This document shows positions 30,461-38,673 of a stretch of 41,912 nucleotides of DNA, one piece after another. The number at the start of each line of letters is the position of its first letter. Within the stretch, counting starts at the first letter, position 1. A program made the translations under genes and the position numbers. Origin of the DNA: Candidatus Afararchaeum irisae (lineage in GTDB: Archaea; Halobacteriota; Halobacteria; Halobacteriales; Afararchaeaceae); NCBI GenBank assembly GCA_034190545.1, contig JAXIOF010000025.1:1-41912 (forward strand). The letters are read 5' to 3'. Below the pieces are notes generated by a model, which had not been told where the DNA came from, ran no database searches, and saw only the letters and a list, made by a program, of their open reading frames with translations.

Positions 30461-32056
30461 ATGAGAGATAGACGAGCCGCTTTTCTGGCTATTCTGATAA
30501 CAGTAGCCGCTGTAGCTTCCGTTGGAACAGCCACGGCGGCGGACTCTGTGATAGGAAGCCCCGAGATAGACCTAACGGCGTCGGATCACAGATTTCTGCC
30601 GGGAGAGGAGAGACAGCTACGGATCGACGTACTCAACGACGGCAACATAGAACAGGGAGGACCCGCTCAGCACGAACAGCGTGTCAAGACTGCGAGGGGG
30701 ATGACTATGGAGGTGAGGAGCGGAAATGCTCCCATAGAGGTCAAGACGGGGAAGATCGCAGTCGGTACTGTTCCTGCGGGGACAAAGGGACCTTACTCGG
30801 TTACTGTAACTGTTCCTGAGAACGCGACACCCGGAACTTACCGTCTTCCCGTCGACATCGAGTACAGGTATACGCGTTCGGTCGAGTACGGCGACGTAAT
30901 TTCGCCTGACTACAACGACTTCTCTCGTGAGGAGACGAAGTACGTCGAGATCCGTGTCATAGACAGGGCGAGGTTCGAGGTCGTAGAGTCGTCTTCGGAC
31001 GTTCTCGTCGGAGACACTGGTACGATGACTCTCGATATAAAAAACGTCGGTACGCAGCCTGCTCGCAACGCCGAGGTCTCAGTGACGTCGAATGACGCGA
31101 AGCTCAGCTTCTCGGGATCGTCGACCGCGAGCAGCGAGGTCGGATTCTGGGAGGCTGGGGAGACTAAGACGGTCAAGTACAGGGTCGGCGTCAACGAGGA
31201 CGCGATACCCCGACGCTACTCCGTCACCACGAGGGTCAGCTTCGACGACACAGACGGAATATCCCGTGTTTCCGACGACCTCTCTGCGGGTCTGCTTCCG
31301 TCTCCCGAACAGGAGTTCGAGGTCGTTAACCACGAGAGTGACCTACGTGTCGGAGAGGAGGGAAGAGTCTCGGGCGAGGTTGTCTACTCCGTCAACAGTA
31401 CAGTCTCGAACGCCGTCGTGACTCTCCAGAGTTCGAGTCCCAACATCAACCCGACGGAGACCGAGTACGCAGTCGGAGACCTCGGAGCGGGCGAGTCGAA
31501 GAGCTTCAATTTCACTGTCGAGGTCAATGACGAGGCTGAGGCGGGAAGTCGTCAGCTGTCGTACGTCGTTCGTTACAGGAACCAGAACGGTGATATCAGA
31601 CGGAGTGACCCAGTAGACGTCCGTGTCGATGTCGGGGAGGAGCGCGATGAGTTCTTAGTCGAGCCTATAAATGCGACCGTAGAGGCGGGCGGGACCTCTT
31701 CGGTCGAGATGAGGGTCACGAACAACCAAGACGAGACAGTAACCGACATCAACGCTAAGATCTTCACGAACGACCCGCTTTCGAGCGGCGACGATGAGGC
31801 TTTCATCTCGTCACTCAAACCCGGCGAGTCGTCTAATATCACCTTCGGACTGAGTGCGGGCGGAGGAGCACTTCCGAAGACATATCCTATCTCAATCGAC
31901 TTCAGCTACGATGAGACGGGCGATCAGAAACTCTCAGACACCTATAGCATCCCTGTCGACGTGACTCAGCCCGACGAGTCTGGTGGTCTTCCGCTCGTCC
32001 CCATAGCAGTAGTCGTGGTAGTCGTATTAGGAGCCCTCTGGTGGTGGAGGAGGTAG
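30461..32056 (+). CDS. Secreted CARDB-type (NEW3/S-layer-like) protein with C-terminal anchor
   Basis: The 531-residue protein has a signal peptide (1-27, hydrophobic ILITVAAVASVGTATA, then AADS). Three to four immunoglobulin-like repeats follow: FLPGEERQLRIDVLNDGNI at 44-62, LVGDTGTMTLDIKNVGTQPARNAEV, LRVGEEGRVSGEVVYSVNSTVSNAVV and VEAGGTSSVEMRVTNNQDETVTDINAKI. The C-terminus has a membrane anchor and WWWRR. CARDB-like domains bind or scaffold outside the cell. It is followed three bases later by the permease gene with a GTG start, so the pair forms an envelope system. The substrate is unknown. Confidence 0.85.
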   Translation: MRDRRAAFLAILITVAAVASVGTATAADSVIGSPEIDLTASDHRFLPGEERQLRIDVLNDGNIEQGGPAQHEQRVKTARGMTMEVRSGNAPIEVKTGKIAVGTVPAGTKGPYSVTVTVPENATPGTYRLPVDIEYRYTRSVEYGDVISPDYNDFSREETKYVEIRVIDRARFEVVESSSDVLVGDTGTMTLDIKNVGTQPARNAEVSVTSNDAKLSFSGSSTASSEVGFWEAGETKTVKYRVGVNEDAIPRRYSVTTRVSFDDTDGISRVSDDLSAGLLPSPEQEFEVVNHESDLRVGEEGRVSGEVVYSVNSTVSNAVVTLQSSSPNINPTETEYAVGDLGAGESKSFNFTVEVNDEAEAGSRQLSYVVRYRNQNGDIRRSDPVDVRVDVGEERDEFLVEPINATVEAGGTSSVEMRVTNNQDETVTDINAKIFTNDPLSSGDDEAFISSLKPGESSNITFGLSAGGGALPKTYPISIDFSYDETGDQKLSDTYSIPVDVTQPDESGGLPLVPIAVVVVVVLGALWWWRR

Positions 32057-32059
32057 AAC

Positions 32060-34567
32060 GTGTCCCGGGGTAGATTCGACTTCGGGATTGATTACCAGCG
32101 TGTCATTGACCTCATCGACGACCTGATAGTCAATAGGACGAAGTACGTCTTAGCCGCCTTCTTAGTCGTTACAGCTGTCTTCAGCCTCGGGCTCGGAGCT
32201 ACAAGTACTGAGACCGGAACCGACCAGTTCACTCAGGATATGCCTGCACAGGAGGCACTTGACCAGGTCGAGGAGAAGTTCGAGTACTCGTTTGAGGGCG
32301 ACGACGGAAGCACTCAGCTAATACAGTCGGGAGAAAATGTCGTCTCTAAGCAAGGGATTCTGAGAATGCTGAGAGCACAGAAGAGAATGTCGGAGAGGGA
32401 GTCCCTGAGGGTCGAGTCGGCGAACTCCGCCGCGAGGGTAGTCGCGACGACGCTCGATCCCTCGGCTTCGACACTCGAAGAGCAGATAGATGCGGTCGAG
32501 TCGGCGACACCATCTGAGGTTAGGTCGGCTGTGAGAGACTCGGCTGACAACATACGTTTCACGTCTCTTCTCTCGAAGGACTTCAACTCCGAGTCGGCGT
32601 CCGCCTCGGCGGCACTCGGTATAGTCACTCATAGGATACCCTCCGATGTCTCCGGCGGCAGTGGGGGTGGTGGAGGAGGCGGAAGTTCGCCGATGACCGA
32701 CATACAGCTCAGGTCACAGGACGTCGTCAACTCAGTCGGGGGTAACATACGTGTCTTCGGAAGCGGAATCATAAACGACGAGTTCGCGAACGTCATCACC
32801 GACTCGCTTATCATAGTCGTCCCTGCGGCGTCGGTTCTGATACTCGTCTTCCTCGTCGTCGCCTACCGCGATCCATTCGACCTCTTCCTTGGAATTGTCT
32901 CTCTCGGGATGGCTATAGTCTGGACATTCGGCTACATGGGACTCGCCGGAATTCCGTTCTCACAGATGCTGATAGCCGTGCCGCCTCTTCTCCTCGCAGT
33001 CGGAATCGACTTCGGCATACACGCGGTCAACAGGTACAGGGAAGAGAGGGTAGCCGGAAACGGAGTCGACGAATCGATGAGGACTGCGACCGACCAGCTT
33101 CTCGTCGCTTTCTTCATAGTTGCGGGCACTACAGTTCTCGGCTTCTGGTCGAACACTACAAGCGCGCTGGGTCCTATACGTGACTTCGGACGTGTCGCAG
33201 CCGTCGGTATCATATTCACGACACTCATATTTGGTATCTTCCTTCCAGCGGCGAAGCTCTACATCGACAGGTTCAGAGAACGGCGTTCTCTCCCAGAGTT
33301 CGGGTCACAGCCTCTCGGTTCCGAGGACTCAGTTCTCGGAAAGATATTACCCATAGGCGCGCGCGTCTCACGTCCGTCTCCCGAACTCTTCCTCGCTCTG
33401 ATACTCGTCCTCACCGCGGGAACCGCCTACTACGGCACGGGTGTTGACACCTCGTTCTCGCGTGACGACTTCCTGCCACCCGAGGATGTCTCGCCCCTTG
33501 TGAGGAATCTACCTGAGCCCTTCGCTCCAAGCGAGTACACAGTCACAGAGACCACCAACTACTTAGAGGAGAAGTTCAAGTCGAACGATAACGCTCAGGT
33601 CACAGTCTATGTCGAGGGACATCTTGAAGACGACTCTGCGCTCGAGAACGTCGTGAGGGCGAGCCAGAATCCGCCGGAAACCTTCTTGAGCCAGGATCGC
33701 CGGGCTAGAGGCGAGAGCATCGTGACCGTCATACGTCAGTACGCGCGCGAGTCGGAGAGCTTCGGGAGGCTCGTCGCGAGGAACGATCAGAACTCGAACG
33801 GAGTCCCCGACGACAACTTGGACGAGATATACGACGCCTTACTCACGTCGCCGTACCGTGACCGCGCCCTCGACTACATCACAGAAGACAGAAGATCGAT
33901 GCGTGTCGTCTACTCCGTCGAGGGAGACGCCTCCGACGCCGAGGTCACCGAGGACGCAAGATCTGTCGCCGATAACTACAGGTTCGACGCCACAGCCACA
34001 GGACAGACCGTAGTTTTCGAGGCTGTCTCTGATGTCATATTCGAGTCGGCTCTCCGAAGTCTCGCGCTCGCGCTCGGTGCTACTGCTGTCTTCCTCGTGA
34101 TCGTCTACTCCGTGATAGAGGGAAGACCGTCACTCGGAATCGCTAACCTCGTCCCTGTCGTCGTGACCCTCGCGCTCATCGCGGCGTCGATGCGTTACCT
34201 CGGTGTCTCGTTCAACGCGATGACTGCGACTATACTCTCAATTACGATCGGCTTAGGAGTCGACTACTCGGTTCATACGACACACAGGTTCGTCGACGAG
34301 TACGACGAGAGCCACGACACCTACGCCGCTCTCTTCAGAACACTCAGAGGGACGGGCGGTGCTCTCACGGGAAGTATGCTCACGACGACAACGGGAATCG
34401 GTGTCCTCGTACTCGCTATAACACCGATACTCGGACAGTTCGGTCTGATGACGGGTCTGAGCGTCTTCTACTCGTACCTCACTTCGGTGATCGTCCTACC
34501 GCCGACACTCGTCCTCTGGACGCGTTACGAGAGCTTTGCTCTCGTTGGCTCATCAGACGAAGTCTGA
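32060..34567 (+). CDS. MMPL/RND-superfamily permease
   Basis: The 835-residue protein has the two-half RND layout: TM1 at about 30-48, a periplasm-like domain to about 240, TM cluster 245-400 (sterol-sensing-like), a second outer domain 430-640, and a second TM cluster 660-825. A Gly/Ser linker GGSGGGGGGGSS sits near residue 198. The signature LLLAVGIDFGIHAVNRYREER and the later ITIGLGVDYSVHTTHRF are the proton-relay Asp helices of the MMPL family. It starts with GTG at 32060. The cargo is unknown; lipids or hopanoids are typical for MMPL. The last 14 codons and stop lie inside the hairpin array at 34523-34908. Confidence 0.9.
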   Translation: MSRGRFDFGIDYQRVIDLIDDLIVNRTKYVLAAFLVVTAVFSLGLGATSTETGTDQFTQDMPAQEALDQVEEKFEYSFEGDDGSTQLIQSGENVVSKQGILRMLRAQKRMSERESLRVESANSAARVVATTLDPSASTLEEQIDAVESATPSEVRSAVRDSADNIRFTSLLSKDFNSESASASAALGIVTHRIPSDVSGGSGGGGGGGSSPMTDIQLRSQDVVNSVGGNIRVFGSGIINDEFANVITDSLIIVVPAASVLILVFLVVAYRDPFDLFLGIVSLGMAIVWTFGYMGLAGIPFSQMLIAVPPLLLAVGIDFGIHAVNRYREERVAGNGVDESMRTATDQLLVAFFIVAGTTVLGFWSNTTSALGPIRDFGRVAAVGIIFTTLIFGIFLPAAKLYIDRFRERRSLPEFGSQPLGSEDSVLGKILPIGARVSRPSPELFLALILVLTAGTAYYGTGVDTSFSRDDFLPPEDVSPLVRNLPEPFAPSEYTVTETTNYLEEKFKSNDNAQVTVYVEGHLEDDSALENVVRASQNPPETFLSQDRRARGESIVTVIRQYARESESFGRLVARNDQNSNGVPDDNLDEIYDALLTSPYRDRALDYITEDRRSMRVVYSVEGDASDAEVTEDARSVADNYRFDATATGQTVVFEAVSDVIFESALRSLALALGATAVFLVIVYSVIEGRPSLGIANLVPVVVTLALIAASMRYLGVSFNAMTATILSITIGLGVDYSVHTTHRFVDEYDESHDTYAALFRTLRGTGGALTGSMLTTTTGIGVLVLAITPILGQFGLMTGLSVFYSYLTSVIVLPPTLVLWTRYESFALVGSSDEV

Positions 34568-34908
34568 TGAACGTCTGTAAATCTTTGATTTACAGGGCAT
34601 GACGAGACGCTTCGCGTCTCGTTGCAACCGAAAACGCGTAGCGTTTTCGCGGGTATGCCAATCTTTGATTGGCTACAACACAAATCAGAGATTTGTGGAA
34701 ACTCGTGAATCTTAGATTCACGAACTTCCCCAGAACGCCTTGCGTTCTGGTGTGCGAACGAATCGCTCTGCGATTCGTCAACGTTACGAGAGCTTTGCTC
34801 TCGTTGGCTCGGAAATCGAAGATTTCCGAACGTCCCGAGAACTCTTTGAGTTCTCGTGTGCACGTCAATCTTTGATTGACGAACGTCTGTAAATCTTTGA
34901 TTTACAGG
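34523..34908. repeat. Array of 15 short triloop hairpins with period about 26 bp
   Basis: Fifteen perfect inverted repeats follow one another. Loop centres are at 34536, 34560, 34585, 34612, 34639, 34665, 34688, 34713, 34740, 34768, 34795, 34819, 34846, 34872 and 34897 (intervals 23-28, mean 25.8). Each stem is 7-9 bp, each loop is exactly 3 nt (TTT seven times; also GAA, TTC, GTA, AGA, TTA, CTT, TCT), and the pair closing the loop is always C-G. Spacers are 4-7 nt. The 5' arms differ: ACGAGAGC, TCATCAGAC, CTGTAAATC, ACGAGACGC, CGAAAACGC, GCCAATC, CACAAATC, TCGTGAATC, CCAGAACGC, ACGAATCGC, ACGAGAGC, TCGGAAATC, CGAGAACTC, CGTCAATC, CTGTAAATC. About 258 of 381 bases are paired. Two pairs of units are copies. 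The array fills the gap between convergent genes and ends 2 bases before the rqcH stop. Confidence 0.95.
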
Positions 34909-34910
34909 CT

Positions 34911-36974
34911 CTAGTCCTTCAGACGCGACCCACCCGTCGGGAGGAACTTCTGTATCTCGTCGGGGCTCGCCATCTTCCTGACTAGCTTCTCGTCCCTGCC
35001 GTCGGCTTCCTCTCTGAACCTCCTGTAGATCTTCTTTGCGGTGTCGTTCTGTGAGTACATACCCGGCTCTAACTCGACGTAGTACTTCGATCTGTCCTCT
35101 ATCGCCTCGGGCGGACCTCCTATCACACCCGCCTTCTCGTCGAGACGTAGACCCACGCCGACGCTCAAGGGAACCGTGTAGTACTCTCGGTCTCCCCTCA
35201 CGACGACGCTACCCTTCTCTATGTACTCGCCGCTCTCGGGCGTCTTCGATAGCTGGTCGGGGGTCGCGGAGTAGACGTCCGCGGTTCCGTGTCCCGCGTC
35301 CCAGACAGACGAGTACGACGCCGCGAAGATCGCCGCCTGTCTCTTGCTCGACTCGGGGAAATCGACGTCCTTCTTCGGCTCGTTTGGTTCGGTAGCCTTC
35401 AGGATGGTTATGGGAGCGCCGTGTGCTTGAGTGTGGAAGAAGAGGTCGTTCGACTCGGTGTACTTCTTGTATATCTCCTCGTTCTGGTCGGCGTTTCTGC
35501 CGCCTATCACGAGGAATCCGTCGGAGGTTCTGAACCACCGGAACCTGTCGTACCACATCTCGCCTCGGGGCTTCACGACGGTCTTGTCCTCTTCTTCGTC
35601 TTCCTCAGTCTCCTCTTCCTCCTTCCTCTTCTTTAGGTTCTCAAGCTCCTGTCTGCTGTTTTCGAGAGCCTCTATCGCACCTTCTCTTTTCTCCCTCAGG
35701 TTCTTCGCTTCGTCGTAGAGACGGCTCGCGTTCTCCTCTATCCCCTCGCCTACGTCGATCTCGACAGTTCCCTCCCCGAGGTCTATCTCTACCACTCCGT
35801 CACCTCCTCTCACCGACTCGACTATCTCGGCTGACTCTATACCCTTCTGGCTCGCCTCTTCGAGAGTCTCCTCTATTTCATCCCACGTCTGTCCCGACGA
35901 CCTTGCCTCCCTGACGTTCGACAGAAGCTCGTCGACTACGTCGTACTTCGCGTATAGCCTCTCGGCTTTCTGTTTTAGCTCCTCCTCCTCCTCTTCGAAC
36001 TCCTCGACGGCTTCCTCCTGCTGACGTATTATGTGTCCGTACTTCTGTATCTCCTCTTCGAGCGCCGACTCCGCCTCCTCGCTTTCCTCCTCTTCCTTCT
36101 CCTTCGCCTCGTCGAAGTAGGCGTCGAGGGCGTCGTTGAAGCTCTCGTAGCTTTCCTTGTCGTTGCCGTCGTACTTCTCCAGGCTGAAAGGAACGACGTC
36201 GACGGGATCTCCGTCTCCGTCGTAGACTATCTGGGGGTCGAGGTTCTCGACTCCTACGCTGTCGGTGTCGCCGTCTCTGAGAGGTGAGAAGATCTCCTCC
36301 ATCGCCTCGAAGAGTGCCTCGTAGTCGTCCTCGTCGGCGTCGGAGATCGGTTTCTCCTTCTCGACCTCCGCGCGCGCACAGATCTCCTCAGCGTAGAGAC
36401 CTCCGAAGTTGAGCTGTGACGCGAGCGTCCTCACGAAGTCGGTGTCGGAGTCCTCCATCGTCTCGACGAAGCCGTCGTACGTGAGTTCGAGAGGGTTGAG
36501 ACGTGACTGCGGGAAGACGTACTCCTCTCCCGGTGCGACAGTCCTAGTCTTGAGACGTACTGTCTCGGTCGATCTCAGGACTGTTCCGTCCGACTCGGTG
36601 AATACGAAGTTGCCGTCGCCGAATAGCTCCGCGACCATCGAGTACTCGTCTTCTCGCTCGCCTCTTATCTCGACTATCCTGTCGAAGTCGTACTGTTCGA
36701 CCGACGCGATCTCGCCCCCTGAGAGACGTTTCCTCATCAGCATCGCGAGGTCAGGAGGTCTCTGGGGTGCTTCCTCGGGGCTCTGTGTGAGATGTATTCT
36801 CTTCCAGTCGCCCGTCTCCACGATGAGGTCGAGACGCCCCCTGTCGTAGTCACGTATCTTAACCCGAACCTTTCCGTCTTCGTACTGGTAGAACTTGTCG
36901 AACTTCGCGCCTTCGAGTTCCGAGAGCTCGCTCACGGCTGCGGCTATATCGACACTCGTCATCTCCTTCTTCAT
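34911..36974 (-). CDS. rqcH: Ribosome rescue factor RqcH (NEMF/Rqc2, NFACT family)
   Basis: Binds split 60S-like (50S) subunits with stalled peptidyl-tRNA and adds tails. The 687-residue protein has NFACT-N at about 1-200 with the EQYDFDRIVEI segment (the conserved Asp-Arg pair), a helix-hairpin-helix region, and long coiled coils at about 290-345 and 420-460. The NFACT-R (DUF814) domain lies at about 475-600, with GEMWYDRFRWFRTSDGFLVIGGRNADQNEEIYKKY and DLFFHTQAHGAPITILK. The start ATG at 36974 fits the family. Its stop is two bases from the last hairpin of the array, so its 3' end also faces that element. Confidence 0.95.
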   Translation of the reverse strand: MKKEMTSVDIAAAVSELSELEGAKFDKFYQYEDGKVRVKIRDYDRGRLDLIVETGDWKRIHLTQSPEEAPQRPPDLAMLMRKRLSGGEIASVEQYDFDRIVEIRGEREDEYSMVAELFGDGNFVFTESDGTVLRSTETVRLKTRTVAPGEEYVFPQSRLNPLELTYDGFVETMEDSDTDFVRTLASQLNFGGLYAEEICARAEVEKEKPISDADEDDYEALFEAMEEIFSPLRDGDTDSVGVENLDPQIVYDGDGDPVDVVPFSLEKYDGNDKESYESFNDALDAYFDEAKEKEEEESEEAESALEEEIQKYGHIIRQQEEAVEEFEEEEEELKQKAERLYAKYDVVDELLSNVREARSSGQTWDEIEETLEEASQKGIESAEIVESVRGGDGVVEIDLGEGTVEIDVGEGIEENASRLYDEAKNLREKREGAIEALENSRQELENLKKRKEEEETEEDEEEDKTVVKPRGEMWYDRFRWFRTSDGFLVIGGRNADQNEEIYKKYTESNDLFFHTQAHGAPITILKATEPNEPKKDVDFPESSKRQAAIFAASYSSVWDAGHGTADVYSATPDQLSKTPESGEYIEKGSVVVRGDREYYTVPLSVGVGLRLDEKAGVIGGPPEAIEDRSKYYVELEPGMYSQNDTAKKIYRRFREEADGRDEKLVRKMASPDEIQKFLPTGGSRLKD

Positions 36975-37007
36975 GGCACACCTCCGTATCCGTATTCGTA
37001 TCCGTCT

Positions 37008-37703
37008 TTATCCATTCTGCCTCTTCTCGACATCGACCCCATCTTCCTTTCCTATGTGTACCTCGTCGGCGATCCCTTCGAAGACGCCGTGTTCGACGAC
37101 ACCCGGAACCTCGGATATACGCGATCCGAGTCTCGAAGCCTCGAACTCGCCGAAGTCGACGTCGAGCACGAGGTTTCCGTTGTCGGTGACCACGGGACCG
37201 TCTTTTCTCTCCGCCTCGCGTAACTCGGGGTCACCTCCCATATCCGAGAGACGTGACTCTACGACCTCGGCTGCGTCTCCGACGACTTCGACGGGAACCG
37301 GGTAGTCGAGAGCCTCGGAGTACTTCGACTCGTCGGCGACTATGACGACTCTGTCGGACGCCGACGCGACTATCTTCTCCCTCAGATGTGCGGCACCTCC
37401 GCCCTTGACTAAGCTGAGATCGTCGTCGAACTGGTCGGCTCCGTCTATGTCTATGTCGGGAGTCTCGACATCGAGTGACGTCAGGGGTATCCCCTCCTCG
37501 ACAGCGATCTGGCGCGACTGGTACGAAGTCGGAATCCCCCTTATTTCGAGACCCTCTTCTCTGATCCGCTCGCCGAGACGTCTTACCGTGTAGGCGGTCG
37601 TACTTCCCGTCCCGAGACCCACTACGTCGCCGTCGGACACGAGATCCGCTGCCGACTCACCCGCGTTTCTCTTCTCCCTCTCTGATCCCGATGTGGATTT
37701 CAT
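37008..37703 (-). CDS. rpiA: Ribose-5-phosphate isomerase A
   Basis: Interconverts ribose 5-phosphate and ribulose 5-phosphate. The start used is ATG 37703 (MKSTSGSEREKRNAGESAADLV), giving 231 residues; the ATG at 37724 adds seven codons and is less typical. Motifs: GLGTGSTTAYTVRRL near 29-43, DIDGADQFDDDLSLVKGGGAAHLREKI near 83-109 with catalytic Asp/Glu and Lys. It ends 33 bases before rqcH starts on the same strand and may share its transcript. Confidence 0.95.
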   Translation of the reverse strand: MKSTSGSEREKRNAGESAADLVSDGDVVGLGTGSTTAYTVRRLGERIREEGLEIRGIPTSYQSRQIAVEEGIPLTSLDVETPDIDIDGADQFDDDLSLVKGGGAAHLREKIVASASDRVVIVADESKYSEALDYPVPVEVVGDAAEVVESRLSDMGGDPELREAERKDGPVVTDNGNLVLDVDFGEFEASRLGSRISEVPGVVEHGVFEGIADEVHIGKEDGVDVEKRQNG

Positions 37704-37753
37704 TTCTTGTCTGAGATGTGGCATCTCGCGCCTTCAATCTTCGTCTTCTACGT

Positions 37754-38566
37754 CTACGTCCCGTCTCCGAAGACGTGCTCCTCGGCGGGGAACTCTCCCT
37801 TCTTGACGTCTTCGGCGTACTCCCTCGCCGCCTCCTCTACTGTCGACCTGACGTCTGCGTACTCCTTCACGAACGACGGTGAGTCCTCTGAGAGACCTAT
37901 GAGGTCGTCGATTACGAGAACCTGTCCGTCGACATGTCTCCCCGCGCCTATGCCTATAGTCGGGACGTCTATCGCGTCAGTCACCGCACCCGCGACTCCC
38001 TCGGGCACCCCCTCGACAACGAGACAGAAGACGCCCGCGTTTTCGAGTTCGCGCGCCTTCTCGACTAGGAGGTCGGCAGTCTCTGAGTCACGTCCCTGTA
38101 TCCTGTGTCCCCCCATCTGGTTGATCCGTTGGGGAGTGAGACCTATATGTCCCATCACAGGAATCCCTATCTCGACGAGACGCTGGGTTACCTCGACGGA
38201 TATCTCTCCCGTAGGTGGTGTCTCGATCTTGACGGCGTTGGCGTCCGCCTCCTTGAGGAGCCTCCCGGCGTTCTCGACCGACTTCTCGACGGAGGCTCCA
38301 ACTGAAACGAAGGGCATGTCAGCCACTACCATCGACTCCTCCGAACCGCGTGAGACTGCGCCCGTGTGGGAGACCATCTCGTCGATAGTCACGGGGAGAG
38401 TCGTGTCGTAGCCGAGACGCGTGTTGCCTACCGAGTCGCCGACGAGAAGAATGTCTACCTCGCCGTCGAGTATCTCCGCCGTAGGCGCGTCGTACGCCGT
38501 CAGCATCGTGATCCTCTCTCGGTTTTGCTTCATCTCACGGAGGTCTTTCACCGAAGTACGTGTCAT
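37754..38566 (-). CDS. panB: 3-methyl-2-oxobutanoate hydroxymethyltransferase
   Basis: Makes ketopantoate from 2-oxoisovalerate and methylene-tetrahydrofolate (or an archaeal folate analogue), a step toward coenzyme A. The start is ATG 38566 (MTRTSVKDLREMKQ): a TATA-like 'ggtttatct' complement at 38590-38598 lies 27 bases upstream. The 270-residue protein has LTAYDAPTAEILD, LVGDSVGNTRLGYDTTLPVT with metal Asp, and MGHIGLTPQ and GIGAGRHVDGQVLV. It ends 51 bases upstream of rpiA on the same strand. Confidence 0.95.
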   Translation of the reverse strand: MTRTSVKDLREMKQNRERITMLTAYDAPTAEILDGEVDILLVGDSVGNTRLGYDTTLPVTIDEMVSHTGAVSRGSEESMVVADMPFVSVGASVEKSVENAGRLLKEADANAVKIETPPTGEISVEVTQRLVEIGIPVMGHIGLTPQRINQMGGHRIQGRDSETADLLVEKARELENAGVFCLVVEGVPEGVAGAVTDAIDVPTIGIGAGRHVDGQVLVIDDLIGLSEDSPSFVKEYADVRSTVEEAAREYAEDVKKGEFPAEEHVFGDGT

Positions 38567-38673
38567 TACCGTATCTGTCACACCGAGCACAGATAAACCA
38601 TACCGTAGACCCGTGAAGTGCGGATCTGACACCACCACACAAATACTTATCCTATGAGTGTGTAGGCGTGAGT

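Noticed and set aside
34525-34868. Two overlapping minus-strand open frames through the hairpin array, with repeated-looking peptides
   Set aside because: The array period is about 26 bases and not a multiple of 3, so the frame does not follow the units. The peptides are basic and Ser/Arg rich, unlike the acidic proteome, and have no start signal. The open frames are by-products of the palindromes.
34523-34908. CRISPR array
   Set aside because: Repeats are not identical, spacers are only 4-7 nt, and no cas gene is near. The conserved property is the hairpin shape.
34523-34908. Set of transcription terminators or integron attC sites
   Set aside because: No T tract follows the hairpins, and archaeal termination does not need them. 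attC sites are longer, with bulges and a core site, and there is no integrase gene.
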